64,000 bases of DNA from Dehalococcoides mccartyi CG5 (GTDB lineage: Bacteria; Chloroflexota; Dehalococcoidia; Dehalococcoidales; Dehalococcoidaceae): positions 682,001-746,000 of the forward strand of contig NZ_CP006951.1 in assembly GCF_000830885.1 (NCBI RefSeq), in the 5' to 3' direction. A program made the position numbers and the translations under genes. The notes beneath the pieces were generated by a model. It was not told the origin of the DNA. It searched no databases and worked only from the letters and a program-made list of their open reading frames with translations. This document shows, piece by piece, positions 52,477 through 61,992 of the stretch (its first letter is position 1; the number at the start of each line of letters is the position of its first letter).

Positions 52477-54441
52477 ATGACCCAAACCGGACTCTGGCTC
52501 ATAATGCTGCTCCCCCTTATCTGCGGGGCGTTGATAGCTCTGGGGTATGCCTTTTTCTGCAGAAAACCAGCCATCAGCGGTTATCTGGGTATAGCCGGTG
52601 TAGGCGGTTCCCTTTTGCTTTCAATATGGGGGCTGATAGGTCTGCTGGGTAAAGAAGGGGCTTCTTACTACGCACCCGGTTTCAGCTGGTTTGCGGTAGG
52701 AAATTCCATTGATATCAGCTTTAACCTCAGCTTTGACCCGCTGGCCGCTATAATGTGTTTTGTAATCCTTTTTGTTAGCCTGATGGTGCATATATATTCA
52801 CAGGGCTATATGCACGGTGACAAGGGATATCCCCGTTATTATGCCTTTTTATCTTTCTTTACCGCCTCCATGCTGGGGCTGGTACTCTCGGATAATTTAC
52901 TGTTTACCTTTTTCTTCTGGGAACTGGTAGGCTTGGCATCATATCTCCTTATCGGATTCTGGTTTACCCGCCCGGCCGCGGCCAATGCCGCTAAAAAAGC
53001 TTTTATCGTAACCCGTATCGGTGATGTGGGCTTTTTAGCCGCCATAATAATCCTGTTTGCCAATACCGGCACGCTGGATATACACAGCTTAAACGGCATG
53101 GCTGAAATGGGGCTGATAGGGGCTGGCGTGGTTACCATAGCTGCTCTGGGGATATTTGCAGGTGCGGTAGGCAAATCTGCCCAGTTCCCACTGCATGTAT
53201 GGCTGCCGGACGCTATGGAAGGTCCTACCCCGGTTTCCGCCCTTATCCATGCTGCCACCATGGTTGCCGCCGGTGTGTTTCTGGTTGCCCGAACCTATCC
53301 CATATTTGAAAGTTCGGCTACCGCCATGCTTTGGGTATCCATCATCGGGGCGGTTACTGCCATATTTGCCGCCACCATGGCACTTGTTATGAATGATATG
53401 AAACGTATACTGGCCTATTCCACCGTCAGCCAGCTGGGCTATATGATGCTGGGTCTGGGTACAGGCGGTATTGCCATCGGTATATTCCACCTTTTCAACC
53501 ATGCTTTTTTCAAGAGTCTGCTTTTTTTGGGTTCGGGAAGTGTAAACCACGCTACCGGAACATTTGATATCCGCGAAATGGGCGGGCTTTCCAAACCCAT
53601 GCCTGTTACCAGCAGGACTTTCCTTATTGCTTCACTCAGTCTGGCAGGCATTTGGCCGCTTTCAGGTTTTTTCAGCAAGGATGAGATACTTGCAGGGGCT
53701 ATGGATGGTCAATTTATCCTGTTTATTCTGGCACTTATCACTGTATTTCTGACGGCCTTTTATATGTTCCGTCTTTACTTCGTGGCTTTTGGGGGTACAT
53801 ACCGCGGCAAGGGAAATCCCCATGAATCGCCTCGTGTTATGTCATGGCCGCTTTTAATACTGGTTGTGCCTTCGGTAATCAGCGGTTTGCTTAATGCAGG
53901 GGGCGGTTTCAGTTCCTTCCTTGGTGAAGAAGTCCATACCGGCTTTTTTGAAGGTTTACTCGGCATTTTGCTGCACCCGCTGGCACTGGTTTCACTGGCA
54001 GTCGCCGGCGGCGGCATATATCTGGCATTCCTGATGTATAAAAAGAAAAGCCTTTCACCCGCTATATTTACAGAACGCTTCAAAGGGCTTTACATGGTCT
54101 TTTCCAAAAAATACTGGATGGATGAGCTGTATGAAGGGGCTATAGCTAAAAACATACTTATGAAAGGTGTGTTTGCTTTTATGGCCTTCTTTGACCGCAA
54201 GGTAGTAGACGGCGGAATAAACGGGTTCTTCATTCAAAAAGTACTATTCAGCCGTCTTTTCAGCCGTTTCCGAACTGCCGATGAACGCATAGTGGACGGG
54301 GCTGTAAACGGAGTTGCCAGCATAACTCTGGAGGGTGGCAAAGTGGGTCGGAAAGCCCAGACAGGTCAGCTCCAGTCATATGGAATTTATCTTGCCGCCG
54401 GGGTGGTTGTACTGGTGATGGCGGCTCTTATTATCTGGTAA
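52477..54441 (+). CDS. nuoL: Complex I subunit NuoL
   Basis: A 654-residue antiporter-like subunit with about 16 helices and the long lateral C-terminal helix region. FTFFFWELVGLASYLLIGFW, the KSAQFPLHVWLPDAMEGPTPVSALIHAATM block and KRILAYSTVSQLGYMMLG (by position about 146, 236 and 314) carry the conserved glutamate and lysines of the proton path. AGAGGAAG precedes the ATG. Confidence 0.96.
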   Translation: MTQTGLWLIMLLPLICGALIALGYAFFCRKPAISGYLGIAGVGGSLLLSIWGLIGLLGKEGASYYAPGFSWFAVGNSIDISFNLSFDPLAAIMCFVILFVSLMVHIYSQGYMHGDKGYPRYYAFLSFFTASMLGLVLSDNLLFTFFFWELVGLASYLLIGFWFTRPAAANAAKKAFIVTRIGDVGFLAAIIILFANTGTLDIHSLNGMAEMGLIGAGVVTIAALGIFAGAVGKSAQFPLHVWLPDAMEGPTPVSALIHAATMVAAGVFLVARTYPIFESSATAMLWVSIIGAVTAIFAATMALVMNDMKRILAYSTVSQLGYMMLGLGTGGIAIGIFHLFNHAFFKSLLFLGSGSVNHATGTFDIREMGGLSKPMPVTSRTFLIASLSLAGIWPLSGFFSKDEILAGAMDGQFILFILALITVFLTAFYMFRLYFVAFGGTYRGKGNPHESPRVMSWPLLILVVPSVISGLLNAGGGFSSFLGEEVHTGFFEGLLGILLHPLALVSLAVAGGGIYLAFLMYKKKSLSPAIFTERFKGLYMVFSKKYWMDELYEGAIAKNILMKGVFAFMAFFDRKVVDGGINGFFIQKVLFSRLFSRFRTADERIVDGAVNGVASITLEGGKVGRKAQTGQLQSYGIYLAAGVVVLVMAALIIW

Positions 54442-54450
54442 GGGGGGAGT

Positions 54451-55944
54451 ATGAGCATACCATACTTAACACTAATAACATTCTTGCCCGCAGCGGGAGC
54501 TATACTAATGGCTCTGTGGCCGCGTTTGTCCGGGCGGGCAATAAAAATTACTTCGCTGCTGCTCACTCTTGTGCCGCTGGTGCTTTCAATTGCGGTCTTT
54601 GCCGGATTTGACCGAAGCAGTTCTATGGCCGGGGTTGTTCAGTTTGAAGAAAATCTCCCCTGGATATCGCTTTTAAACGCCAATTACCACCTTGGTGTTG
54701 ACGGATTAAGTTTGCCATTCCTTATTTTGACTACTTTGCTGGGTGTTCTGGCGGTTCTTATCAGCTGGAAGGTAGAACTGCGGGTAAAAGAGTACTTCGT
54801 TTGGTTGCTTATTCTGCAAACCAGCATCACAGGCGTATTTGTTTCACTGGATCTGCTGCTCTTCTTTATCTTCTGGGAGCTGGAGCTTATCCCCATGTAC
54901 TTCCTGATTTCCATTTGGGGTGCTGGCCGCAAAGAATATTCCGCTCTTAAATATGTCCTTTACACCCTGTTTGGCGGCGCTTTCATACTGGCCGGTATAC
55001 TGATATTATTCTTTGCCACCGGCAGTCTGGATATAGCATCTCTGGCGTCTTTAGACCTTAACAATTTCCTGCGTCCGGCCTTGATGGTGCTAACTTTCTT
55101 TATGTTCTTTATCGGCTTTGCCATTAAGCTTCCGGCCTTTCCGTTTCATACGTGGCTGCCGGATGCCCATACAGATGCACCCACTGCTGCCAGCGTTATT
55201 CTGGCCGGTACGTTGCTTAAGATGGGCGGCTATGCCATGCTGAGATTAAACGTGGCTATGTTTCCGGATGTCTGCCGTGACTGGGCACCCTTGATACTGA
55301 CAATTGCGGTTATAAATGTAATCTATGGCGCTGCCATAACACTCAAACAAACAGATATTAAAAGGCTTATTGCATACAGTTCGGTAAGCCACATGGGTTT
55401 TGTATTGCTGGGTATATTTACTCTGGGTGAAATATCCATGAACGGGGCGGTTCTGCAAATGTTCAGCCACGGCATAATTACCGGTCTGCTCTTTGCCATA
55501 ACCGGTGTGGTTATGCATAACACCCATGAACGTGATATTAATAAGATGGGCGGGCTGGCTAAACAGATGCCCCGAACGGCTATTATATTTATACTGGCCG
55601 GTCTGGGAGCTATGGCTGTGCCGGCTACCAGCGGATTTATTGCTGAAGTAAGCGTCTTTTTAGGCTCATTCCAGAGCTCGGTAGTTCCCAGTGGACAGGT
55701 ATTTACCATGATATGCCTTTTGGGATTGGTACTGGCGGCAGCCTATATTCTCTGGACAGTTCAACGGGTCTTTTTGGGTCCCGGACTGGACAAATTCCAG
55801 ATGGTAAAAGATGCCGACAAAACCGAAATAGTCTTCTCAGTGGTATTCCTGCTGGTTATGTTTGGGGTTGGGCTTTACCCTCAAATTATAGTAGATGTTA
55901 TTCAAACCGGAGTGGCCCCTCTGGCGGCCCTCTTCGGTGGATAG
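54451..55944 (+). CDS. nuoM: Complex I subunit NuoM
   Basis: A 497-residue antiporter-like subunit with about 14 helices. FFIFWELELIPMYFLI, KLPAFPFHTWLPDAHTDAPT and KRLIAYSSVSHMGFVLLG are the conserved helices with the proton-path glutamate and lysines. GGGGGG lies just before ATG 54451. Confidence 0.96.
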   Translation: MSIPYLTLITFLPAAGAILMALWPRLSGRAIKITSLLLTLVPLVLSIAVFAGFDRSSSMAGVVQFEENLPWISLLNANYHLGVDGLSLPFLILTTLLGVLAVLISWKVELRVKEYFVWLLILQTSITGVFVSLDLLLFFIFWELELIPMYFLISIWGAGRKEYSALKYVLYTLFGGAFILAGILILFFATGSLDIASLASLDLNNFLRPALMVLTFFMFFIGFAIKLPAFPFHTWLPDAHTDAPTAASVILAGTLLKMGGYAMLRLNVAMFPDVCRDWAPLILTIAVINVIYGAAITLKQTDIKRLIAYSSVSHMGFVLLGIFTLGEISMNGAVLQMFSHGIITGLLFAITGVVMHNTHERDINKMGGLAKQMPRTAIIFILAGLGAMAVPATSGFIAEVSVFLGSFQSSVVPSGQVFTMICLLGLVLAAAYILWTVQRVFLGPGLDKFQMVKDADKTEIVFSVVFLLVMFGVGLYPQIIVDVIQTGVAPLAALFGG

Positions 55945-55950
55945 AGACAA

Positions 55951-57408
55951 ATGGATTTGTTTATGCCTGAGATAATAATACTGATAACAGCCCTATTGGT
56001 AATAATAACCGACCTCTTTTTGACCAAAAGCAAGAGGCATCTGGCCTACCTGTCTTTGCTGGGTTTAGGGGCAGCGGCTGTTGCCACAGTGCTTAACTGG
56101 GATAACCCGCCGGAACTGGCTTTCGGCGGTATGTGGGCACTGGACGGATACGCCAATTTCTTCCGTATTCTTTTTATCAGCCTTTCAGGGCTGGTTATAA
56201 TGGCTTCAATAGATTATGTAAACAAGTTCAGGCGTTTCCAAGGCGAGTATTATGCACTGGTATTGCTTGCCCTGCTGGGCATGATAATGATGGCCTCCAC
56301 TACCAATCTTATTACCATGTACCTTTCGCTTGAACTGGCCGGGCTAGCTTTTTACGTACTGGTAGGTTTCCTTAAGGACCAGCATTCTACCGAATCTGCC
56401 CTCAAATACCTGCTTTTAGGCGGGGTAGCTTCCGCCATGCTGGTATTCGGTTTAGTGCTTATTTACGGTTTCAGCGGAGAAACCAATCTGGGCAGTATTC
56501 TTAACTATATACAGACACTTCCGTCCGGCATGGACATAACCGCCCATACCGGATTTATACTGGGTATTATACTGACTATTACCGGGCTGGGGTTCAAAGT
56601 GGCTGCCGTCCCGTTTCAGTTCTGGGCACCGGATGTTTATCAGGGTTCACCCACCCCTATCACTTTGTACCTTTCCATAGCCAGCAAAGCGGCTGGATTT
56701 GCCCTATTCCTGCGTCTTTTCTACACTGTTTTCACAGACCCGCTGGCACTAAGCCAAGAGTGGGCGCTGATAGTTGCCGTACTGGCAACTGCCGGTATGA
56801 CACTGGGTAACGTACTGGCTATACCCCAAAAGAATATTAAAAGAATGCTGGGTTATTCCAGCATAGCCCACGCCGGTTACATACTGGTAGCTTTGGCGGC
56901 AGTCGGCAATTCACCTGAACTGGCAGACGGACGGATAAGCCTGCTATTTTATCTGGTCGCCTTTGCGGTATCAGACCTGGTCGCCTTTGTTTCAATCATC
57001 GCCATCAGCCGCTCTACCGGCAGTGACGAGATATCATCTTACGAAGGGTTAGCCAAAACAAACCCTGTATATGCCTCTGCTCTTACACTGGCATTATTAT
57101 CGCTTACCGGTTTTCCTCCTTTGGCAGGCTTCCTTGCCAAGTATTATATATTCAGTGCGGCGGTTCAGGCAGACTTGCTGTGGCTTATGATTGTGGCGGC
57201 TGTAAATACCGTAATATCCGCCGTTTTCTACTTCAACGTAATACGGGTGATGTGGCTAAGACAACCCCGCGAGGAAGTGCGGGTGCTGGCTTCATGGCCG
57301 CTTAAACTGGCGCTTGGTATTTCGGGCTTGGCTGTGTTAATATTCGGCATTATACCTGAAACTCTTCTAAACCTTATAGAAAAGGCTACCGAGCTAATAA
57401 TTCATTAG
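55951..57408 (+). CDS. nuoN: Complex I subunit NuoN
   Basis: A 485-residue third antiporter-like subunit, with about 14 helices. It has YLSLELAGLAFYVLVGF, KVAAVPFQFWAPDVYQGSPTP and KRMLGYSSIAHAGYILVAL. It is the last nuo gene, 6 nt after nuoM, and tatD follows 10 nt later without a terminator, so tatD may share the transcript. Confidence 0.95.
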   Translation: MDLFMPEIIILITALLVIITDLFLTKSKRHLAYLSLLGLGAAAVATVLNWDNPPELAFGGMWALDGYANFFRILFISLSGLVIMASIDYVNKFRRFQGEYYALVLLALLGMIMMASTTNLITMYLSLELAGLAFYVLVGFLKDQHSTESALKYLLLGGVASAMLVFGLVLIYGFSGETNLGSILNYIQTLPSGMDITAHTGFILGIILTITGLGFKVAAVPFQFWAPDVYQGSPTPITLYLSIASKAAGFALFLRLFYTVFTDPLALSQEWALIVAVLATAGMTLGNVLAIPQKNIKRMLGYSSIAHAGYILVALAAVGNSPELADGRISLLFYLVAFAVSDLVAFVSIIAISRSTGSDEISSYEGLAKTNPVYASALTLALLSLTGFPPLAGFLAKYYIFSAAVQADLLWLMIVAAVNTVISAVFYFNVIRVMWLRQPREEVRVLASWPLKLALGISGLAVLIFGIIPETLLNLIEKATELIIH

Positions 57409-57418
57409 GAAATTTGCC

Positions 57419-58213
57419 GTGCAAATTTTGGAATACGTAGACACTCATGCTCATCTGGACATGGCTGAATTTGATGCTGACCGTTCTGAAATGCTCAAAC
57501 GGGCATATGATAACGGCGTAAAGACTATCATTACCACCGGTATAGACATACCTTCCAGCCAAAAAGCCATAGATTTGGCCGCTGCCAATTCGGGCATTTA
57601 TGCCGCGGTTGGTATCCACCCTCAGGAATGCACCGGTGTCACCGAAGCGGATTTCGCACGTCTGGATATACTCAGCATTACTGATAAAGTTGTAGCCATA
57701 GGCGAATGCGGGCTGGACTATTACCGCGATTATTCTCCCCGCCATACCCAGCTTGAAACCTTTTATCACCATCTGGATTTAGCTGATAAAAGCGGACTCC
57801 CGCTGATAATCCATTGCCGTCAGGCCGAAGAAGATGTGCTAAAGATACTTGCAGACTGGTCTGCCCAAAGCCCTGCTGGCGAAGGCAAAGGCGTAATCCA
57901 TTGTTTCAGCGGCTCGGCAGAAACCGCATTAAAATACATAAATATGGGTTTTTACATAGGGCTGGGCGGGTACATAGGCTATCCATCTTCCAAAAAGTAC
58001 AGGGCGGATTTTGCGGCTATACCCCTTGAACATATTGTGCTGGAAACAGACTGTCCGTTTTTGCCTCCCCAGCCTTACCGTGGAGAACGAAACGAACCTG
58101 CCTATGTCCCGCAAACAGCCTCAACTCTGGCAGAGATAAAAAACCTGCAGATTGAGGAAATAGCATCAGCCACCACTGCTAATGCCCGCCGTTTATTCCG
58201 CCTGGATAAATAA
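57419..58213 (+). CDS. tatD: TatD-family metal-dependent hydrolase
   Basis: A 264-residue TIM-barrel hydrolase of the TatD family (deoxyribonuclease, 3'-5' exonuclease in characterised members). Metal ligands are in DTHAHLDM (8-15), the glutamate of IGECGLDYYRD, IIHCRQ, VIHCFSG and LETDCPFL. It starts at GTG 57419. It lies right after nuoN and its 3' end overlaps the convergent nth gene by 21 bases. Confidence 0.94.
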   Translation: MQILEYVDTHAHLDMAEFDADRSEMLKRAYDNGVKTIITTGIDIPSSQKAIDLAAANSGIYAAVGIHPQECTGVTEADFARLDILSITDKVVAIGECGLDYYRDYSPRHTQLETFYHHLDLADKSGLPLIIHCRQAEEDVLKILADWSAQSPAGEGKGVIHCFSGSAETALKYINMGFYIGLGGYIGYPSSKKYRADFAAIPLEHIVLETDCPFLPPQPYRGERNEPAYVPQTASTLAEIKNLQIEEIASATTANARRLFRLDK

Positions 58214-58849
58214 AAAGGCAGACGGGCAGATATCCTTGAGAACACACTCCGGACAATGCGGTTTTTTGGCATCACAAACCGCCCTCCCGTGGTCAATCAG
58301 GTAGTAAGAAAAATCCCCCCAGTATGTACGGGGGAGAAGAGCCATCAAATCCTGCTCTATTTTCACCGGGTCAGTATTGCTGGTAAGACCCAGCCGTTCA
58401 GTTAGGCGTTTAACATGGGTATCTACCGCAATCCCCTCCACCAGCCCGAAAGCATTATGTAACACCACATTTGCCGTTTTACGCCCGACTCCCGGCAGGG
58501 TAAGCATATCAGCCATGCCAGAGGGTACAACCCCACCAAAACGGCTTACAACCCCTCTGGCAGCACCTATAATATTTGCGGCCTTGTTGTGAAAGAATCC
58601 TGAAGACTTTATATCTTGTTCCAGTTCTGCTAGAGATGCCTCTGCAAAAGCCTTTGGGTCGGGATATTTTTCAAACAGAGCCGGGGTGATTTTATTTATC
58701 ATCTTGTCGGTAGACTGGGCAGATAAAATAGTAGCTACCAGCATCTCAAATGGAGTAGTAAAGTTTAATGCCGTTTTAGCATCATGATAGACTACTGAAA
58801 GACGCTTTATTATTTCCAGTGCCTGTTTTTCAGGGTTTTCAACCAGCAT
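58193..58849 (-). CDS. nth: Endonuclease III
   Basis: A 218-residue DNA glycosylase/AP lyase that removes oxidised pyrimidines. LPGVGRKTANVVL carries the helix-hairpin-helix and the catalytic lysine, VDTHVKRL the catalytic aspartate. The [4Fe-4S] motif CDAKKPHCPECVLKDIC (C-x6-C-x2-C-x5-C) is complete. The last 21 bases overlap tatD on the other strand. Confidence 0.97.
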   Translation of the reverse strand: MLVENPEKQALEIIKRLSVVYHDAKTALNFTTPFEMLVATILSAQSTDKMINKITPALFEKYPDPKAFAEASLAELEQDIKSSGFFHNKAANIIGAARGVVSRFGGVVPSGMADMLTLPGVGRKTANVVLHNAFGLVEGIAVDTHVKRLTERLGLTSNTDPVKIEQDLMALLPRTYWGDFSYYLIDHGRAVCDAKKPHCPECVLKDICPSAFLFIQAE

Positions 58850-58957
58850 TTCAGCCTCTCCATTTTCATTTCAAATATTATACCTCAAAAACTTTTAAGT
58901 CAGGATATTAAATAATCATAATTAGTTGTTCTTTCTCTATTAGGCTTAAGAAAAAAC

Positions 58958-58966
58958 TGTTATAAT
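58958..58966 (+). promoter_or_regulatory. Extended -10 element directly before cobQ
   Basis: TGTTATAAT (TATAAT at 58961-58966) ends 7 nt before the cobQ ATG with no Shine-Dalgarno in between, suggesting transcription begins at or beside the start codon. Confidence 0.45.
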
Positions 58967-58973
58967 AGGCGTC

Positions 58974-60485
58974 ATGGCGAAATTGATAATGGTTCAAGGC
59001 ACTTCCTCAAACGTAGGTAAGAGCATACTGGTAACGGCTCTTTGCCGTATATTCAAGCAGGACGGCTACAAGGTAGCCCCATACAAATCCCAAAACATGG
59101 CTCTAAATGCCTTCGTTACCAAAGAAGGCGGTGAAATCGGGCGGGCACAGGCAGTTCAAGCGGAAGCCTGCGGCATTGAACCCAGTGTGGATATGAACCC
59201 GATTCTTATGAAGCCTGAGGCAGATTCCAGAAGCCAGATTATTGTCAACGGCAAAGTAGACCGCACTATTTCCGCCCGTGAGTATTATGAATATGCCCCC
59301 CTCCTGTTGGATACCGCACTGGCGGCCTTGAACCGCCTGCGTGAGAAAAACGATATTGTGGTTATAGAGGGTGCCGGCAGTCCGGCTGAAATAAACCTTA
59401 AACAGCGTGAAATTGTAAACATGCGCATTGCCAAAGAGGCAAGTGCGCCCGTGCTTCTGGCAGGAGATATTGACAGAGGCGGGGTTTTTGCTTCTCTTAT
59501 AGGTACCATAGACCTTTTAGAGCCAGATGAACGCTATTATATAAAAGGCTACCTGATAAACAAATTCAGGGGGGATGCCAGTTTATTGAAGCCGGCCATA
59601 GATGTTCTGGAAGACCGCACTTCCATACCGGTACTGGGAATTATCCCATATCTGCGGAATATGGCTATTGCCCAAGAAGATTCCGTTTATCTGGACGAAT
59701 GTAAAGGCAGTCTGGGCGAAACTGACTTGGATATTGCCGTTATCCGCTTGCCACGCATATCCAATTACGATGATTTTGACGCTTTGGCTACAGACGGGGC
59801 TTCAGTAAGATTTGTATCTAAAACTGCCGAAATCGGCAACCCAGATTTGATAATAATCCCCGGTACGAAATCCACCATACCTGATATGGAATACCTGGAG
59901 CAAAGCGGTCTGGCTGAGACTATTATTAAAAAAGCCCGTAAGGGCACACATGTTTTAGGTGTTTGCGGCGGTTACCAGATTTTGGGCAAAATGATATATG
60001 ACCCCCATAAAACAGAATCTGAAACTACTGAATTGAAGGGTCTGGGGCTGCTGGATACTGAAACTACCTTTGAAAAGGAAAAGGCTACCACCCAGATAAG
60101 CGGACAGGTTAAGTTTGATAGCGGTTTACTCTCAGGTCTGGCTGGTTGTGCGGTGAGTGGTTACGAAATCCACATGGGGCGTACCCGTTTATTTTCTGCC
60201 CAACCCGCATTCCATATTACCAAAACCCCAAAAGGTCCGGCAGATTATCTGGACGGGGCATCCAATGCAGAAGGCACGGTGCTGGGCACATATATACACG
60301 GGATATTTGAAAATGCCGCTTTCCGCAGAGGCTTTTTAAATGCAATCCGGCGCCACAAAGGCATTCCGGAGCGCCAGGCAGACTATTTTGACCGTGACAA
60401 AGAATATGATAAACTGGCAGACATAGTCAGGGCAAGTATAGATATGGAAAAGATTTACGCTATTTTGAACGAGGGTATACGATGA
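58974..60485 (+). CDS. cobQ: Adenosylcobyric acid synthase
   Basis: A 503-residue enzyme that amidates four side chains of adenosylcobyrinic diamide using glutamine and ATP (also CbiP). The N-terminal ATPase has QGTSSNVGKSILVTAL (8-23) and KSQNMALNAFVT. The class I glutaminase part has the catalytic cysteine in GVCGGYQILG and a histidine in GTYIHGIFEN. GYEIHMGRT is typical of CobQ. No other corrinoid genes are in the window. The start lies at an extended -10, and the next gene overlaps by 4 bases. Confidence 0.95.
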   Translation: MAKLIMVQGTSSNVGKSILVTALCRIFKQDGYKVAPYKSQNMALNAFVTKEGGEIGRAQAVQAEACGIEPSVDMNPILMKPEADSRSQIIVNGKVDRTISAREYYEYAPLLLDTALAALNRLREKNDIVVIEGAGSPAEINLKQREIVNMRIAKEASAPVLLAGDIDRGGVFASLIGTIDLLEPDERYYIKGYLINKFRGDASLLKPAIDVLEDRTSIPVLGIIPYLRNMAIAQEDSVYLDECKGSLGETDLDIAVIRLPRISNYDDFDALATDGASVRFVSKTAEIGNPDLIIIPGTKSTIPDMEYLEQSGLAETIIKKARKGTHVLGVCGGYQILGKMIYDPHKTESETTELKGLGLLDTETTFEKEKATTQISGQVKFDSGLLSGLAGCAVSGYEIHMGRTRLFSAQPAFHITKTPKGPADYLDGASNAEGTVLGTYIHGIFENAAFRRGFLNAIRRHKGIPERQADYFDRDKEYDKLADIVRASIDMEKIYAILNEGIR

Positions 60486-60892
60486 CCCCTGCTGAAGCCG
60501 AAGAAAATATCAAACTGCTCCTTGAAAAAAGCCGGACAGAGCCTGCCCTTAATTTTCTGGGCATAAAAATACTGGAACTGAAACCCGGTTACTCCAAGCT
60601 GAGTATCAAACTTAAACCGGAATTTTTAAATGCCTACGGGATAATCTTCGGAGGCATCACTATGTCTTTGGCAGATGAAGCTTTCGGGTATGCGGTAAAC
60701 AGCCTGAAACTACCCACAGTTGCAGCCCAGTTCAATATCCACTTTCTGGTTGCCCCGGATAATGATGATGAACTGGTAGCAGAAGCCAAAGTAATAAAGT
60801 CAGGCCGCCGCCTTGCAGTTGCCGAGGTAGAGGTGACCAATAGCAAGGGCAAACTGATAGCCAAGGTCAGCGCCAGCGGCGTTCCTCTTTAA
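60482..60892 (+). CDS. Hotdog-fold thioesterase, PaaI-like
   Basis: A 136-residue acyl-CoA thioesterase fold. AYGIIFGGITMSLADEAFGYAVNS (positions 49-72) holds the conserved Gly-Gly and the acidic catalytic region (His of typical PaaI is not evident; F-G-G-I in place of xHGG). ATGA overlap with cobQ indicates translational coupling. The nearby PaaK-like ligase lies on the other strand. Substrate unknown. Confidence 0.82.
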   Translation: MTPAEAEENIKLLLEKSRTEPALNFLGIKILELKPGYSKLSIKLKPEFLNAYGIIFGGITMSLADEAFGYAVNSLKLPTVAAQFNIHFLVAPDNDDELVAEAKVIKSGRRLAVAEVEVTNSKGKLIAKVSASGVPL

Positions 60893-60899
60893 ACCTAGA

Positions 60900-61730
60900 C
60901 TAAGCCTGAGCAGATGTTTCATCATCACCCAGATAAGCAGCTATCACATGGGTATTATTCTTGATTTCTTCGGGTTTGCCTTCGGCTATTTTGCGTCCGA
61001 AATCCAGCACCGCAATACGGTCAGCCAGATCCATTACTACACCCATGTCATGCTCAATAAGCACGATGCACTTTACCCCGTCACGAAGTATGGGCGTATC
61101 AGGATAAGTCTCACCCTGCCCTTCAAATATGTCTACAATAAAACGGGCAATATCTTCTTTTTCTTCCAGATTCATGCCAGCCATGGGTTCATCCAGCAGC
61201 AGTACCTGAGGCTCCAGAGCCAAAGCTCTGCCCAGTTCCACCCGTTTTCGCATACCGTACGGCAGCATGCTGACTACCTTTTTGCGGACGGGCTCTATCT
61301 CCAGAAAATCTATAATGTCTTCAACTATCTTGCGATGTTCTATTTCTTCTTTATGGGCCGGCCCAAAATAAGCTCCGCCGGTCAGAAAGTTCTGTTTCAT
61401 AAATATGTGTCGGGCGGCCATCAGGTTTTCAAGGGTGGTCAAGCCTGAGTAAAGCTCAATATTTTGAAAAGTACGGGCAATGCCCATTTTTGCCACCCGG
61501 TCAGGGCGGATACGGGCTATATTGTGCCCGTTATAAACAATACTGCCTGCCTGAGGTTTGTAAAAACCGTTAATACAGTTTAAAAGGCTGGTCTTGCCGG
61601 CTCCGTTTGGGCCAATTATGGCTGTTATCTGGTTATCATAAATATCCAGATTAATTTCCTTCAAGGCCTTTATACCGCCAAATGAAAGTGAGAGGTTATC
61701 TATTTTTATCTTGGCATTATCCGGACTCAT
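60900..61730 (-). CDS. livG: Branched-chain amino-acid-type ABC ATPase (LivG)
   Basis: A 276-residue ATPase of the LivG family. Walker A is GPNGAGKTS, the signature LPYGMRKRVELGRA, Walker B VLLLDEPMAGM, and the LivG-type C-terminal tail (KIAEGKPEEIKNNTHVIAAYLG) is present. Start 61730 is set by GAGGAGAGG about 8 nt upstream. It overlaps the small Cys-rich gene. The livF partner lies two genes upstream, separated by the PaaK-like ligase. Confidence 0.9.
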   Translation of the reverse strand: MSPDNAKIKIDNLSLSFGGIKALKEINLDIYDNQITAIIGPNGAGKTSLLNCINGFYKPQAGSIVYNGHNIARIRPDRVAKMGIARTFQNIELYSGLTTLENLMAARHIFMKQNFLTGGAYFGPAHKEEIEHRKIVEDIIDFLEIEPVRKKVVSMLPYGMRKRVELGRALALEPQVLLLDEPMAGMNLEEKEDIARFIVDIFEGQGETYPDTPILRDGVKCIVLIEHDMGVVMDLADRIAVLDFGRKIAEGKPEEIKNNTHVIAAYLGDDETSAQA

Positions 61731-61983
61731 TCTGTTGCCTCTCCTCATTCATAATTTTATCCCGATAGTTAATGACCCTGTGGCACAGAGGGCCTTCGCA
61801 TTTTAAGCTATGTCCGCATTTCTTAGCCTTTTTAGCCATCTCTTTCAGGGTATCACGGGAGGGCGAACCATAGGTGTCAAAAGCGGTGCAACGTACAGAA
61901 CCATCTTCTTTTACTATTATGGTTATCTCATCACAAACCGCTTCGCAGAGTATGGTACAGGCGGTAATCTGCCAATCAGCCAT
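61717..61983 (-). CDS. Cys-rich 88-residue protein
   Basis: A small protein with seven cysteines (about C9, C13, C17, C32, C56, C62, C67) and no CxxC pair. It looks like a metal- or cluster-binding protein or a disulfide protein, but no family is recognised. Its gene lies between the PaaK-like ligase (9 nt upstream) and livG (14-base overlap), so it is part of that operon. Confidence 0.8.
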   Translation of the reverse strand: MADWQITACTILCEAVCDEITIIVKEDGSVRCTAFDTYGSPSRDTLKEMAKKAKKCGHSLKCEGPLCHRVINYRDKIMNEERQQNESG

Positions 61984-61992
61984 ATATTTCCC

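Noticed and set aside
58193-58213. Overlap of tatD and nth as a sign of a frameshift
   Set aside because: Both proteins have normal length and ends, so the 21-base tail overlap is ordinary.
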